From positions 1 through 47,144 of the forward strand of contig JAFRXK010000065.1 in NCBI GenBank assembly GCA_017442865.1: a stretch of 47,144 bases of DNA, read 5' to 3'. The translations under genes were made by a program, and so were the position numbers. Source of the stretch: Lachnospiraceae bacterium (lineage in GTDB: Bacteria > Bacillota > Clostridia > Lachnospirales > Lachnospiraceae). Below the pieces are notes generated by a model that did no database searches, was not told the origin of the DNA, and was given only the letters and a program-made list of their open reading frames with translations. Positions 1 through 9,058 of this stretch are shown here, one piece after another; the stretch's first letter is position 1, and the number at the start of each line of letters is the position of its first letter.

Positions 1-1
1 C

Positions 2-67
2 GCTTACGGCTTTCGAAATTTCAAAAATTTTAGGAACAGGATACTTCTTGCCTCAAGGAAAGCTTAA
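2..67 (+). CDS. ISL3-family transposase, C-terminal 21 codons
   Basis: The reading frame from base 2 to the TAA at 65-67 encodes AYGFRNFKNFRNRILL and a short basic tail. The AYG[FY]RNF..[FY][KR].RIL motif is the characteristic C-terminus of ISL3 transposases (DDE_Tnp_ISL3 domain). Everything upstream is outside the window, so intactness cannot be judged. The gene is convergent with rplQ and ends in a hairpin before the element's terminal repeat. Confidence 0.7.
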   Translation, partial: AYGFRNFKNFRNRILLASRKA

Positions 68-105
68 AAAGCACATTTATGGACCTGAGTCCACAAATGT
101 GCTTT
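68..105 (+). terminator. Hairpin at the end of the transposase gene
   Basis: This is a long inverted repeat: GCACATTT at 71-78 pairs with AAATGTGC at 95-102, and TGGAC at 80-84 pairs with GTCCA at 89-93, closing a CTGA tetraloop. A-rich sequence on the left and T-rich sequence on the right extend it. It starts immediately after the transposase stop, so it is a likely terminator for that gene. The A-tract on its left could also let it act as a back-up terminator for the minus-strand ribosomal operon. Confidence 0.6.
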
Positions 106-157
106 AAAAATTGGGTTACCCCCACTCTTGACAAAGAGCCATAAATTAACTGACAAT

Positions 158-187
158 AAAAGCCGGGGACAGATGTCTCCGGCTTTT
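158..187 (-). terminator. Terminator of the ribosomal super-operon
   Basis: A stem of about 13 bp (AAAAGCCGGGGAC with GTCTCCGGCTTTT, one G-U pair) and a tiny loop lies 13 bases beyond the rplQ stop. Read on the minus strand it is followed by TTTTATTGT, a classic intrinsic terminator. Confidence 0.9.
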
Positions 188-199
188 ATATTAAAATAA

Positions 200-736
200 T
201 TAAACTAACTCGATAAATACTTCCATAGCACCATCACCCTTACGAGGTCCGATCTTTACGATACGAGTATATCCACCCTTACGATCAACATACTTTGGTG
301 CAATCTCATCAAAAAGCTTTGCAGGAAGATCAACCTTCTGTGTGTTTCTCTTCTTTCCTGCGCTCTCCTCAGGAATCTGTGTTACTGGATAAAGCACTGA
401 AAGCATCTTTCTTCTTGCTGCAAGTCTGCTTGCTGTATCCTTCTTAATAGTCTTCTGAATCTCATCATAAACAGTAACCTTCTTACCATCTACAACTTCC
501 TTGATTCTCTTGCCATCCTTGTCCTTACGTGCAACCTTTGCTGTAACTGTAACTTCCTCGAAGTTGTCCTTTTCCTTAACAGCAAGTGTTATAAGAGGCT
601 CAACTATCTTACGAACTTCCTTAGCTCTTGTCTCTGTTGTTCTGATTCTTCCGTTATTGATCAAAGCTGTTGCAAGGCTTCTGAGCATTGCATTTCTCTG
701 ATCTGATGTTCTACCAAGTTTTCTGTAACCTGCCAT
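200..736 (-). CDS. rplQ: 50S ribosomal protein L17
   Basis: L17 sits near the peptide exit tunnel of the large subunit. The N-terminus [19 protein letters not shown] is diagnostic. I placed the start at the ATG at 734-736, not at a longer upstream frame, because GGAGG lies seven bases ahead of it and known L17 proteins start there. At 178 residues it is much longer than the roughly 127-residue E. coli protein. The extra length is a charged insertion at about residues 57-95 ([19 protein letters not shown] onward) between the helical core and the C-terminal part. This long form is common in Lachnospiraceae. It is the last gene of the operon. Confidence 0.97.
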   Translation of the reverse strand: MAGYRKLGRTSDQRNAMLRSLATALINNGRIRTTETRAKEVRKIVEPLITLAVKEKDNFEEVTVTAKVARKDKDGKRIKEVVDGKKVTVYDEIQKTIKKDTASRLAARRKMLSVLYPVTQIPEESAGKKRNTQKVDLPAKLFDEIAPKYVDRKGGYTRIVKIGPRKGDGAMEVFIELV

Positions 737-848
737 CGTTTTTCCTCCATTTGTGGAACGCAATACCGAACACATCGGGCTTACCGGCACGCGCTTTTGC
801 TCCATAAAATTATATTTTTTAACGACTTACCACGCTTTGCGCAGCTAT

Positions 849-1808
849 TTATTCTTCACCTGAATTAAGCTCAAGACCAAGCTCATTAAGCTTTGCAAGC
901 ACCTCTTCCAGAGACTTGCGGCCTAAGTTTCTAACCTTCATCATGTCTTCAGGTGTCTTATTGATAAGCTCTTCTACAGTGTTGATACCTGCTCTTCTTA
1001 AGCAGTTGTATGAACGTACTGAAAGCTCTAACTCATCAATATTCATCTCTAATACTTTTTCCTTCTCATTGTCTTCCTTCTCTACCATAACCTCTGCAGT
1101 CTTGGCATTCTCAGATAAATCAATGAAAAGATTCAAATGCTCACTAAGCACCTTTGCTGCAAGGCTTACTGCCTCGTCAGGAGCTGTAGTACCATTTGTA
1201 TATACATCTAAAGTAAGCTTATCATAATCAGTAATCTGACCTACACGTGTATTCTCAATTGAAATATTAACACGCTCAACAGGTGTGAAGATTGAATCAA
1301 TTGCAATAACGCCTATTGAAATATCATCTGTCTTGTTCTTGTCAGATGAAACATATCCTCTGCCCTTCTTTATCTTAAGCTCAATGTTAAGCTTGCAGTC
1401 AGGACCGCCGCTTAATGTTGCGATTACCTGGTCCTTATTAAGTATTTCAATATCTGAATCTGTATGGATATCAGCAGCTGTTACAACACATTCACCAGAT
1501 GCTTCAATATAAGCTGTTGTAGTATCGCTTATATCTGTGTTGCTCTTAATTGCAAGATTCTTGAGATTCATAATAATCTCTGTAACATCTTCCTTTACGC
1601 CAGGAATAGAACTGAACTCATGCAAAACTCCGTCTATCCTTATCTGGTATACTGCAACACCCGGAAGTGATGATAACATAATTCTTCTTAATGAATTACC
1701 AAGTGTTGTGCCGTATCCGCGCTCTAAAGGCTCTACAACAAATCTGCCATATTTTTTGTCTTCTGAAATCTCAACGATGCCTATATTCGGCTTTTCAAAA
1801 TCGAACAC
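849..1808 (-). CDS. rpoA: DNA-directed RNA polymerase alpha subunit
   Basis: This is the alpha subunit, whose N-terminal domain (about residues 1-230) dimerises and assembles beta and beta-prime. The C-terminal domain (about 250-315, [19 protein letters not shown] and [14 protein letters not shown]) binds UP elements and activators. Its 319 residues are normal for the family. The start codon is GTG at 1806-1808, preceded by AGGAGGG. The gene follows rpsD after a 208-base spacer, the longest in the operon, and precedes rplQ as in most Firmicutes. Confidence 0.98.
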   Translation of the reverse strand: MFDFEKPNIGIVEISEDKKYGRFVVEPLERGYGTTLGNSLRRIMLSSLPGVAVYQIRIDGVLHEFSSIPGVKEDVTEIIMNLKNLAIKSNTDISDTTTAYIEASGECVVTAADIHTDSDIEILNKDQVIATLSGGPDCKLNIELKIKKGRGYVSSDKNKTDDISIGVIAIDSIFTPVERVNISIENTRVGQITDYDKLTLDVYTNGTTAPDEAVSLAAKVLSEHLNLFIDLSENAKTAEVMVEKEDNEKEKVLEMNIDELELSVRSYNCLRRAGINTVEELINKTPEDMMKVRNLGRKSLEEVLAKLNELGLELNSGEE

Positions 1809-2016
1809 TGCTAACCCTCCTTATGGGATATTGTTTGAGGGGAATCTAGAATCTGCTATGCAGAATCTTTATAACTATTATATGAACCGTATATCAGTCC
1901 AAACGCTATGACATTGAAGCCTTGAACTGTTAATCGTTCATATATCACTCAACAGTATACGACGATATGAATAAGCAGAGTATCTGCCTATCCATAACGC
2001 CGGTATAAGTATCAAA
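1809..2016 (-). other. rpsD-rpoA spacer with inverted repeats
   Basis: This 208-base spacer encodes no convincing protein. It contains a separated 8-bp inverted repeat (ATATGAAC with GTTCATAT, near 1880 and 1937) and a small hairpin TCTGC-ATA-GCAGA just upstream of the rpoA ribosome binding site. It may be an RNA element controlling rpoA translation or the site of a weak internal promoter. I see no well-spaced -35/-10 pair. Confidence 0.35.
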
Positions 2017-2610
2017 TTACTTAGAATATAATTCGACGATAAGCATCTCGTCTACAGGAACATCTATCATCTCTCTTGTAGGAAGCTGCTTTACAGTCAC
2101 TGTGAGGTTCTCAAGGTCACTGTCTAACCACTCAACTACAAGTCTGCCCTCTGTTACAGCAATGATGTCCTTATATCTCTGTGAATCCTTAGCGTTCTCT
2201 TTAATTGAAATAACATCTCCAGCCTTGATAAGGTATGAAGGAATGTTTACACACTTTCCATTTACGAGAACATGCTTGTGATCAACGATCTGTCTGGCTT
2301 CTTTTCTTGTTCTTGCAAATCCTGCACGGAAAAGAACATTGTCAATTCTTCTCTCAAGAAGGATAAGAAGGTTCTCACCAACCATACCGTTCATTCTTTC
2401 AGCTCTATTATAATAATTTCTGAAAGGCTTTTCTAATACACCATAGATGAACTTTGCCTTCTGCTTCTCTCTTAACTGAAGACCATACTCGCTCATCTTC
2501 TTATTAGCTCTCTTTAATTCTCTGTCTGATTTTTTATCGATTCCTAAGTAAATCGGATCAAGACCAAGTGATCTGCATCTCTTAAGAACAGGAACTCTAT
2601 TTACTGCCAC
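2017..2610 (-). CDS. rpsD: 30S ribosomal protein S4
   Basis: S4 is a primary 16S rRNA binding protein that nucleates 30S assembly and in many bacteria represses its own operon. The C-terminal S4 RNA-binding fold (about residues 90-150, LERRIDNVLFRAGFARTRKEARQ, HKHVLVNG) is clear. The N-terminus lacks the Cys4 zinc motif of some S4 proteins, so this is the C-minus type, although one Cys remains (KRCRSLGLD). Its 197 residues are typical of Clostridia. It lies 17 bases after rpsK. Confidence 0.97.
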   Translation of the reverse strand: MAVNRVPVLKRCRSLGLDPIYLGIDKKSDRELKRANKKMSEYGLQLREKQKAKFIYGVLEKPFRNYYNRAERMNGMVGENLLILLERRIDNVLFRAGFARTRKEARQIVDHKHVLVNGKCVNIPSYLIKAGDVISIKENAKDSQRYKDIIAVTEGRLVVEWLDSDLENLTVTVKQLPTREMIDVPVDEMLIVELYSK

Positions 2611-2627
2611 TGCTTTACACCTCCTAA

Positions 2628-3026
2628 TTAAACTCTTCTACGTTTTGGTGGACGACATCCATTATGTGGTACCGGTGTAACGTCCTTGATACTTGTAACT
2701 TCGAGGCCACAAGCCTGAAGTGCACGAATTGCTGCTTCTCTACCTGATCCCGGACCTTTAACCATAACGTCTACAGATTTTAATCCGTGTACCAAAGCTG
2801 CCTTTGTAGCAGTTTCAGCTGCCATCTGAGCTGCATAAGGAGTAGATTTCCTTGAACCTCTAAATCCCAGACCGCCTGCGCTAGCCCATGATAAGGCATT
2901 ACCCTGTGTATCTGTTATAGTAACAATTGTGTTATTAAAAGATGACTGGATATGCGCCTGTCCGCGTTCAACGTTTTTCTTAATACGCCTTTTTGTCACT
3001 TTTTTTGCTGACACTTTATTAGCCAT
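2628..3026 (-). CDS. rpsK: 30S ribosomal protein S11
   Basis: S11 forms part of the platform of the small subunit next to the mRNA exit. Motifs [30 protein letters not shown] and the C-terminal [13 protein letters not shown] are diagnostic. Its 132 residues are usual. It lies between rpsM and rpsD. Confidence 0.98.
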   Translation of the reverse strand: MANKVSAKKVTKRRIKKNVERGQAHIQSSFNNTIVTITDTQGNALSWASAGGLGFRGSRKSTPYAAQMAAETATKAALVHGLKSVDVMVKGPGSGREAAIRALQACGLEVTSIKDVTPVPHNGCRPPKRRRV

Positions 3027-3063
3027 TTCTAAACTAACCTTCCCTTATGGGTTCCTTTCTAAA

Positions 3064-3435
3064 TTATTTCTTCTTATTTGCTACTGTCTTCTTCGGACCC
3101 TTACGAGTTCTTGCATTCGTCTTAGTCTTCTGACCACGAACCGGCAGACCCTTTCTGTGACGGATACCTCTGTAGCATCCGATTTCCTGAAGTCTCTTGA
3201 TGTTCATGGCAATCTCTCTTCTAAGATCACCTTCAACAAGAATCTGGTCTGCTTCAATTGCCTCAGCGATTCTCTTAACCTCGTCGTCTGTTAAATCTCT
3301 GCAACGGGTATTTGGATCTACTTCAGCCTGAGCAAGAAGTCTGTTTGATGTTGTTCTTCCTATACCATAGATATAAGTAAGTCCGATCTCAACACGCTTT
3401 TCCCTTGGTAAATCGACACCTGCGATACGAGCCAT
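3064..3435 (-). CDS. rpsM: 30S ribosomal protein S13
   Basis: S13 lies at the head of the 30S subunit, contacting P-site tRNA and L5. The start [19 protein letters not shown] and the C-terminal [25 protein letters not shown] tail are diagnostic, and the 123-residue length is normal. A GGAGG is centred just upstream. It follows rpmJ. Confidence 0.98.
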   Translation of the reverse strand: MARIAGVDLPREKRVEIGLTYIYGIGRTTSNRLLAQAEVDPNTRCRDLTDDEVKRIAEAIEADQILVEGDLRREIAMNIKRLQEIGCYRGIRHRKGLPVRGQKTKTNARTRKGPKKTVANKKK

Positions 3436-3497
3436 TAGTGTATTACACCTCCATTGTCTAATTTTCTTTTTTGTTATATGCTAACCAGTGAAAGGAA

Positions 3498-3611
3498 TTA
3501 ACCCTGTCTCTGCTTATGCTTTGGATTTTCACAAATAATCCTGATGGTACCCTTTCTCTTTATAACCTTACATTTTTCACAAATAGGTTTTACAGATGCT
3601 CTAACTTTCAT
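3498..3611 (-). CDS. rpmJ: 50S ribosomal protein L36
   Basis: This 37-residue gene reads [20 protein letters not shown] through to the end KHKQRQG. It carries the Cys-X2-Cys and later Cys and His of the zinc-ribbon (C-plus) form of L36. It has an AAAGGAGAG ribosome binding site and sits between infA and rpsM, its usual place. Confidence 0.97.
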   Translation of the reverse strand: MKVRASVKPICEKCKVIKRKGTIRIICENPKHKQRQG

Positions 3612-3701
3612 CTTTTTCTCTCCTTTCACAAAAAATCGCCCTAATAGTATATCACTTATTTATATTAAAAGCAAGTACTATTCTGGATTTTTTGTTAAGT
3701 C

Positions 3702-3920
3702 TTATTTGTCTCTCCAAATAATTCTACCCTTTGATAAATCATATGGGGACAACTCTAAAGTAACCTTGTCTCCCGGAAGAATACGAATGTAATTCATTCG
3801 CAGCTTTCCGCTGATATGACCTAATACTACGTGTCCGTTTTCAAGCTGGACACGGAACATTGCATTAGGCAGCTTTTCAATAACTGTACCTTCAATTTCA
3901 ATTACATCGCTTTTAGACAT
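3702..3920 (-). CDS. infA: Translation initiation factor IF-1
   Basis: IF-1 is a 72-residue OB-fold protein that occupies the 30S A site during initiation. The sequence [19 protein letters not shown], then [20 protein letters not shown] and [20 protein letters not shown], is canonical. It lies between map and rpmJ. Confidence 0.98.
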   Translation of the reverse strand: MSKSDVIEIEGTVIEKLPNAMFRVQLENGHVVLGHISGKLRMNYIRILPGDKVTLELSPYDLSKGRIIWRDK

Positions 3921-3972
3921 ACAATCTGCCTCCTGCCAAATCTCTGTATCTGTTTACGAATTACTACTGTTA

Positions 3973-3989
3973 AGCTGCCTTGGGCAGCT
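3973..3989 (-). promoter_or_regulatory. Hairpin between map and infA
   Basis: A 7-bp perfect stem (AGCTGCC with GGCAGCT) and a three-base loop lie in the 88-base spacer between map and infA. There is no following T-run, so it is more likely an mRNA processing or stability element than a terminator. Many Clostridia have a small KOW-domain gene at this position; none is encoded here. Confidence 0.4.
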
Positions 3990-4008
3990 GTCTGCGCATA
4001 CATGGCAA

Positions 4009-4764
4009 TTAATGAAGTATCGATAATATCTCAGGCTCTCCTGATGTAATAAGAATTGTATTCTCGTGATGGGCTGATAATGAACCGTCTGCCGTAACAA
4101 TCGTCCAGTCATCATCCATCCACTCAACATCATAGCGTCCTGCATTTATCATAGGCTCAATTGTTATTGTCATGCCCGGCTTAAGCTTCATGCCGCGTCT
4201 TCCCGTATCAAAATTCGGTACCTCAGGTGATTCGTGCATCTCCTTACCGATACCATGACCCACGAAATCGCGCACAACTCCATAGCCGAACTGTTCAACA
4301 TAAGCCTGAACCGCCTTACCGATATCATTTATATGATTGCCAGCCTTTGCATATTTTAATCCCTCATAGAAGCTCTGCTTCGTTACCTCTATGAGCTGGA
4401 GCGCTTCTTTTGAAACATTTCCTACAGCAAGTGTTCTTGCTGCGTCTGACTGATATCCCTTGTAGCTTAATGTGATATCGAGACTGACTATATCTCCATC
4501 CCTGATAATACGCTTATCACTTGGTATTCCATGAATAATTTCATCATTGAGCGACACACATGCCGAACCCGGAAAACCGTTATAATTCAATGATGTCGGA
4601 ATGCAGCCATAGCTTCGGATTGTCTCCTCTGCAATTCTGTCAACGTCCTTTGTGGACATTCCGGGCTTTATAACCTTCTCTAATTCCAGATGAGTTAATG
4701 CAAGAAACCTTCCGGCCTGCCGCATCAGCTCTATTTCTCTCTCAGATTTAATAGCTACAGCCAT
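4009..4764 (-). CDS. map: Type I methionine aminopeptidase
   Basis: This cytoplasmic metallopeptidase removes the initiator Met from nascent proteins. The metal ligands are visible: D in SLDITLSYKG, D in YQSDAARTLAVG, H in GHGIGKEMHESPEVPN, E in MTITIEPMIN, and the last Glu in SAHHENTILIT. The 251-residue length and absence of an N-terminal zinc/SH3 extension fit the short class Ia form. It lies 21 bases after adk in the conserved secY-adk-map order. Confidence 0.97.
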   Translation of the reverse strand: MAVAIKSEREIELMRQAGRFLALTHLELEKVIKPGMSTKDVDRIAEETIRSYGCIPTSLNYNGFPGSACVSLNDEIIHGIPSDKRIIRDGDIVSLDITLSYKGYQSDAARTLAVGNVSKEALQLIEVTKQSFYEGLKYAKAGNHINDIGKAVQAYVEQFGYGVVRDFVGHGIGKEMHESPEVPNFDTGRRGMKLKPGMTITIEPMINAGRYDVEWMDDDWTIVTADGSLSAHHENTILITSGEPEILSILH

Positions 4765-4785
4765 AATATCTCCTCACTGGTAAAA

Positions 4786-5427
4786 CTATTTCAAAGCGCC
4801 TGTAATCTCAGCAAATACATCATTCATCTCCTGTGTACCGTCAACCTCTACAAGCACGCCCTTCTCATCATAATATTCAATAAGCGGCTGTGTCTGTGCA
4901 TGATATACACTGAGACGTTTTAACACTGTCTCCGGCTTATCATCATCCCTTAAAATAAGCTCAGATGAACACCTGTCACATATACCTTCCTTTTTCGGTG
5001 GAATATGTACAATATGATATGTTGCGCCACATTTTGCACATGCTCTTCTTCCAGACATTCTGCGTACTATATTTTCATCCGGAACCTTGACATTGACTGC
5101 ATAATCAATCTTATCGCTCATGCCTTCCAAAGCCTTGTCAAGACATACTGCCTGCGGAATTGTTCTTGGAAATCCGTCAAGCACATATCCATCTGCACAA
5201 TCCTCCTGGCATATTCTGTCCACAACAAGGTCACATGTAAGCTCATCCGGAACTAAAAGTCCCTGGTCCATATACTTCTTGGCTTTAATACCGAGCTCTG
5301 TGTTGTTCTTGATATTTGCCCTGAAGATATCTCCCGTGGAAATGTGTGGAATATTGTACGCATCTGCTATCATCTTAGCCTGGGTGCCTTTACCTGCACC
5401 CGGTGCACCTAACATAATTATTTTCAT
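4786..5427 (-). CDS. adk: Adenylate kinase, zinc LID type
   Basis: It catalyses ATP + AMP = 2 ADP. The P-loop GAPGAGKGT is at residues 7-15 and the AMP-binding DGFPRT motif near 85. The LID domain carries a Cys4 zinc site (CAKC at about 130 and CDRC at about 150), as in most Gram-positive enzymes. Its 213 residues are normal. It lies between secY and map, with a strong hairpin in the spacer before it. Confidence 0.98.
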   Translation of the reverse strand: MKIIMLGAPGAGKGTQAKMIADAYNIPHISTGDIFRANIKNNTELGIKAKKYMDQGLLVPDELTCDLVVDRICQEDCADGYVLDGFPRTIPQAVCLDKALEGMSDKIDYAVNVKVPDENIVRRMSGRRACAKCGATYHIVHIPPKKEGICDRCSSELILRDDDKPETVLKRLSVYHAQTQPLIEYYDEKGVLVEVDGTQEMNDVFAEITGALK

Positions 5428-5477
5428 TTTTTAAAGCTCCATATTTTCGTAAATCTATATGGTATTTTTAAAACTGG

Positions 5478-5509
5478 TATGTATCCGGACATAAAAGTCC
5501 GGATACATA
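5478..5509 (-). promoter_or_regulatory. Perfect 13-bp hairpin between secY and adk
   Basis: TATGTATCCGGAC (5478-5490) is an exact inverted repeat of GTCCGGATACATA (5497-5509) around a six-base loop. It lies in the 113-base secY-adk spacer. On the minus strand the stem is followed by CCAGTTTTAAAAATACC, so the T-run is short and displaced. A partial terminator or an RNA processing/stability element separating secY from adk is more likely than a full terminator. Confidence 0.6.
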
Positions 5510-5540
5510 ATTAATATTTAATCATCAGTAATACTGCTAA

Positions 5541-6854
5541 TTAATCATTAAGGAAACCTTTGTAGTTTCTTACAAGCATCAGTGATTCAATCTGCTTAAT
5601 TGTTTCAAGGATAACACCTACAATAATGATAAGTGATGTACCTGCAAATGAAACACGGCTGATTCCGAAGATACCTGAGAAGATAATCGGAATAATAGCA
5701 ACTATCACAAGACCTACAGCACCTATGAAAATAATGTACTTAAGAATCTTTGAAAGATAGTCTGATGTTGATTTTCCAGGTCTGATACCAGGAATAAATC
5801 CGCCCTGCTTCTTCATATTATCAGCAACCTCAAGCGGGTTGAAGGTAATTGAAGTATAGAAATATGCAAATGCAATAATAAGCAGGATGTAAACTACAAA
5901 GCCAATATTACAATACCATGGATATGATGTGTTAACCCATGTTGATGAGTTAAGCATCTGTAATATCTTGCCGCCTACCGTGTTATAGTCCGGTGTAAAG
6001 AACTGAGCTATAATAAGCGGGAAGGACATAAGTGATGAAGCAAAGATAACCGGGATAACACCTGCTGTATTAACCTTAAGAGGTATGTTAGATGCCTGTC
6101 CGCCTACCATTCTTCTTCCCTGCATCTTCTTTGCATACTGAACAGGGATTCTTCTCTCAGCTACCTGAAGAAGCACTGTAAGTCCTACAATTACAAGAAT
6201 AATTGCAATGATAATAACTGCTGCAAGTATGCCGTATGCCGGCTTCTTGCCGCTGATAAATACATCCCATAATGACTTTAAGTCATGTGGAAGTCTTGAA
6301 ATGATATTAACCATAAGGATTATAGAAATACCATTTCCGATGCCTCTCTCTGTTATTCTCTCGCCGAGCCACATCAAAAGTGCACTTCCTGCTGTAAGAA
6401 TAGCAATGAGAACAAGTACATTGTACCATGTGTAATTTACAAGAAGACCTTTTCTGCCAAAGCCGATAGCCATTGCAGTTGACTCAATAAGAGCAAGGGC
6501 AACTGTAACATAACGTGTAATCTGTACAATCTTCTTTCTTCCCTCTTCTCCGTCACGCTGCCATTCCTCAAGCTTCGGAATAGCGATTGTGAGGAGCTGC
6601 ATGATAATAGATGATGTGATGTATGGTGTAATTCCGAGTGCGAAAATAGCCATGTCATCAAATGAACCACCTGTTATTGCGCTGAAAGGAATAAAAGCAT
6701 CGTTGTCTCCGAAGAATTCGCTAAAGAACTTCGGGTCTACGCCCGGAATCGGAACTAATGATCCGAGACGTACAACAAAAATAATAAATATTGTGAATAA
6801 TATCTTGTTTCTTAAATCTTTTATACTCAGAGCCTTGCGAATTGTATCAAACAT
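5541..6854 (-). CDS. secY: Protein translocase subunit SecY
   Basis: SecY is the channel subunit of the SecYEG translocon in the inner membrane. Its 437 residues contain the usual ten membrane segments, with the conserved start of helix 1 (FVVRLGSLVPIPGVDPKFF), the plug and helix 2 region (ITPYITSSIIMQLL), and the cytosolic loops PVQYAKKMQGRRMVGGQ and GFIPGIRPGKST that contact SecA and the ribosome. It is spaced three bases from rplO, suggesting translational coupling. Confidence 0.98.
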   Translation of the reverse strand: MFDTIRKALSIKDLRNKILFTIFIIFVVRLGSLVPIPGVDPKFFSEFFGDNDAFIPFSAITGGSFDDMAIFALGITPYITSSIIMQLLTIAIPKLEEWQRDGEEGRKKIVQITRYVTVALALIESTAMAIGFGRKGLLVNYTWYNVLVLIAILTAGSALLMWLGERITERGIGNGISIILMVNIISRLPHDLKSLWDVFISGKKPAYGILAAVIIIAIILVIVGLTVLLQVAERRIPVQYAKKMQGRRMVGGQASNIPLKVNTAGVIPVIFASSLMSFPLIIAQFFTPDYNTVGGKILQMLNSSTWVNTSYPWYCNIGFVVYILLIIAFAYFYTSITFNPLEVADNMKKQGGFIPGIRPGKSTSDYLSKILKYIIFIGAVGLVIVAIIPIIFSGIFGISRVSFAGTSLIIIVGVILETIKQIESLMLVRNYKGFLND

Positions 6855-6857
6855 AGT

Positions 6858-7298
6858 TTATACCTCCTCGCAGATTCCACCATTAGCTTCAATCTTGCTC
6901 TTTGCTCCCTCACTGAATGCATTAACCTTGACTGTGAGCTTTTTGGTTAACTCTCCGTTTCCGAGAATCTTAACTCCGTCCTTTGGATTCTTAATAACAC
7001 CAGCCTCGATAAGAGTCTCGATTGTAACTACAGTATCATTATCAAATACTTCAAGAGCACTTACATTGATAGCTTCAATGTCCTTTGTATTTCTGTTAGT
7101 GAAACCTCTCTTAGGAAGTCTTCTATATAAAGGCATCTGACCACCTTCAAAGCCCGGTCTTGGTGCTCCGGAACGTGCCTTCTGGCCCTTATGACCCTTA
7201 CCGGCTGTCTTTCCGTTGCCTGAACCGTGTCCACGACCTCTTCTAAAGTTGTCGCTGTGCTTTGAACCCTCAGCAGGCTTTAAATTAGATAAATCCAT
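6858..7298 (-). CDS. rplO: 50S ribosomal protein L15
   Basis: L15 is a late-assembly 23S rRNA binding protein. The start [20 protein letters not shown], at the ATG at 7296-7298, has GGAGG about nine bases upstream. A longer frame upstream exists but lacks family support. The Gly/Arg-rich N-terminal arm ([20 protein letters not shown]) is diagnostic. It has 146 residues. Confidence 0.97.
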   Translation of the reverse strand: MDLSNLKPAEGSKHSDNFRRGRGHGSGNGKTAGKGHKGQKARSGAPRPGFEGGQMPLYRRLPKRGFTNRNTKDIEAINVSALEVFDNDTVVTIETLIEAGVIKNPKDGVKILGNGELTKKLTVKVNAFSEGAKSKIEANGGICEEV

Positions 7299-7323
7299 CA
7301 CTTGCACCTCCTTCAAATCTTAA

Positions 7324-7506
7324 TTAGATTTCTTCTACTTTTACTAAATGTCTTACGTGCCAGATCATTCCTCTGACTGCTTCATTGTCCGGCAATTCAA
7401 CTGTCTTATTGAGTTTCTTAAGACCAAGAGCTTCAACAGTCTTCTTATGCTTAGGAATAGCACCAATTGGTGATTTTACTAAAGTAACCTTTAATTTCTC
7501 TGCCAT
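7324..7506 (-). CDS. rpmD: 50S ribosomal protein L30
   Basis: This 60-residue protein (KVTLVKSPIGAIPKHKKTVE, with RGMIWHVRHLVKVEE at the end) matches the bacterial short L30. It lies between rpsE and rplO as in other Firmicutes. Confidence 0.97.
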   Translation of the reverse strand: MAEKLKVTLVKSPIGAIPKHKKTVEALGLKKLNKTVELPDNEAVRGMIWHVRHLVKVEEI

Positions 7507-7520
7507 CTTAATTCCCTCCT

Positions 7521-8030
7521 TTAGCCAAGTATCTCTTCAACTGACTTGCCGCGCTTTTTAGCAACTTCCTCAGGAGTCTTGAGGTTCTTAAAACCTTCAA
7601 TTACTGCAAGCACTACGTTCTGCTTATTATTTGAACCTAATGACTTTGTACGGATATTCTTGATTCCGGCAAGCTCGATAACGGCACGGGCAGGACCACC
7701 TGCGATGATACCTGTACCTTCAGGAGCTCTCTTAATAAGAACTGATGAGCTTCCAAACTTTCCGATAAAGTCATGTGTTATACTCTTGTTTTCATCAATA
7801 GGTACCTCTACAAGGTTCTTCTCTGCATCCTGCTTACCCTTGCGGATAGCCTCAGGAATTTCTGCAGCCTTACCTACGCCGGCACCCACATGTCCGTTGC
7901 CGTCTCCAACAACTACTAAAGCTGAAAATCTGAAATTACGTCCACCTTTAACAACCTTAGTTACACGCTTGATTGATACTACTTTTTCTGTTAATTCTAA
8001 TGAACTAGCATCAATAATTGTACGCTTCAT
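7521..8030 (-). CDS. rpsE: 30S ribosomal protein S5
   Basis: S5 helps maintain decoding fidelity and lines the mRNA entry. The start [18 protein letters not shown] at 8028-8030 is preceded by GAGGAG; an upstream extension overlapping rplR is not supported. The S5 N-terminal dsRNA-binding part ([24 protein letters not shown]) and C-terminal domain ([20 protein letters not shown]) are clear. It has 169 residues. Confidence 0.97.
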   Translation of the reverse strand: MKRTIIDASSLELTEKVVSIKRVTKVVKGGRNFRFSALVVVGDGNGHVGAGVGKAAEIPEAIRKGKQDAEKNLVEVPIDENKSITHDFIGKFGSSSVLIKRAPEGTGIIAGGPARAVIELAGIKNIRTKSLGSNNKQNVVLAVIEGFKNLKTPEEVAKKRGKSVEEILG

Positions 8031-8046
8031 GTGTTCTCCTCCTCGA

Positions 8047-8415
8047 CTAGAATTCCAGACCAGCTTCTCTTGCTGCATCTGCTAACGCTTTAATCTTACC
8101 CTGATAAATGAAACCGCCTCTGTCAAAAACAACAGTAGTAATACCCTTGTCTAATGCCTTCTTTGCGATTACAGTTCCGAGATAAGCTGCTGCCTCAACT
8201 GTATCTGTGTTCTCTAATTCGGCTTTAACTTCCTTCTGAAGTGTTGAAGCTGAAACTAAAGTATGTCCAACCGTATCATCGATAATCTGAGCATACATAT
8301 GATTATTGCTTCTGAACACTGCTAAACGTGGTCTCTCAGCTGTTCCGCTAAGATAATTACGTAATTTTCTATGCTTGTTCTTACGAACTGCACTTCTTGA
8401 TTCCTTACTAACCAT
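8047..8415 (-). CDS. rplR: 50S ribosomal protein L18
   Basis: L18 binds 5S rRNA in the central protuberance with L5. The basic N-terminus ([19 protein letters not shown]), [20 protein letters not shown] and the C-terminal [22 protein letters not shown] are canonical. It has 122 residues and lies between rplF and rpsE. Confidence 0.98.
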   Translation of the reverse strand: MVSKESRSAVRKNKHRKLRNYLSGTAERPRLAVFRSNNHMYAQIIDDTVGHTLVSASTLQKEVKAELENTDTVEAAAYLGTVIAKKALDKGITTVVFDRGGFIYQGKIKALADAAREAGLEF

Positions 8416-8434
8416 TTTGTCACCCTCCTATCTA

Positions 8435-8977
8435 TTACTTCTTACCGGTCTTACCAACTTTACGTCTGATAGTCTCATCAGCATACTTGATACCCTTGCC
8501 CTTATATGGCTCAGGACGTCTCTTATCTCTGATTTCAGCAGCATACTGACCAACTCTTTCCTTGTCGATACCCTTTACGATAATCTTTGTCTGTGTTTCG
8601 CAAACAGCCTCGATACCTTCTGGATCGATCATCTCAACCGGATGTGAATATCCGAGTGACAATATTAACTTGTTACCCTGCTTCTGTGCTCTGTAACCTA
8701 CACCATTGATCTCAAGAACCTTCTCATAACCGCTTGTAACACCTGTAATCATGTTTGCGATAAGAGTTCTTGTAAGACCATGAAGAGACTTCATTCTCTT
8801 TAAATCATTTGGTCTGCTTACTGTAATAACAGCGCCGTCATTCTTGATTTCCATCTCTGATGGAAGGACTCTTTCAAGAGTTCCCTTTGGACCCTTGACA
8901 GTAATCTTGTTATTTTCTGCAATATCAACTGTTACACCAGCCGGTACTGCGATTGGCATTCTACCTATACGTGACAT
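8435..8977 (-). CDS. rplF: 50S ribosomal protein L6
   Basis: L6 lies near the base of the L7/L12 stalk by the factor-binding site. Two repeated alpha-beta domains are visible. The start is [15 protein letters not shown] and the C-terminal motif is [16 protein letters not shown]. It has 180 residues. The spacer before it (8978-9162) is unusually long and carries a repeat-like element. Confidence 0.98.
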   Translation of the reverse strand: MSRIGRMPIAVPAGVTVDIAENNKITVKGPKGTLERVLPSEMEIKNDGAVITVSRPNDLKRMKSLHGLTRTLIANMITGVTSGYEKVLEINGVGYRAQKQGNKLILSLGYSHPVEMIDPEGIEAVCETQTKIIVKGIDKERVGQYAAEIRDKRRPEPYKGKGIKYADETIRRKVGKTGKK

Positions 8978-9000
8978 GCCCGTACCTCCTTATAATAATG

Positions 9001-9058
9001 TTAATAGTTTTTTGTTAAATGTGCGTGCAGCATCTCGTATGCCACCCTTCACTATTAA
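9001..9058 (-). promoter_or_regulatory. Hairpin upstream of rplF
   Basis: TTAATAGT (9001-9008) and ACTATTAA (9051-9058) form an 8-bp inverted repeat that encloses an inner stem GCAT-CTCGT-ATGC. It lies between the repeat-like element and the rplF ribosome binding site. It could be a processing site or the end of the inserted repeat. Confidence 0.4.

Larger units (their letters stand above)
1..140 (+). mobile_element. Right end of an ISL3-family insertion sequence (partial)
   Basis: The window opens inside an insertion sequence. What is visible is the tail of a transposase (2-67), a hairpin (68-105), and a probable terminal inverted repeat at 113-140 that, read inward from position 140, begins GGCTCTTTGTCAAGAG. 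ISL3-family ends typically start with GGCTCTTTGTCAA-like sequence. The next eight bases, ATAAATTA (141-148), would be the target duplication, since the family makes 8-bp duplications; the left copy lies outside the window. The element sits just beyond the terminator of the ribosomal operon, so the insertion is probably neutral. Family assignment rests on the protein tail plus the end sequence, not on a search. Confidence 0.75.
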
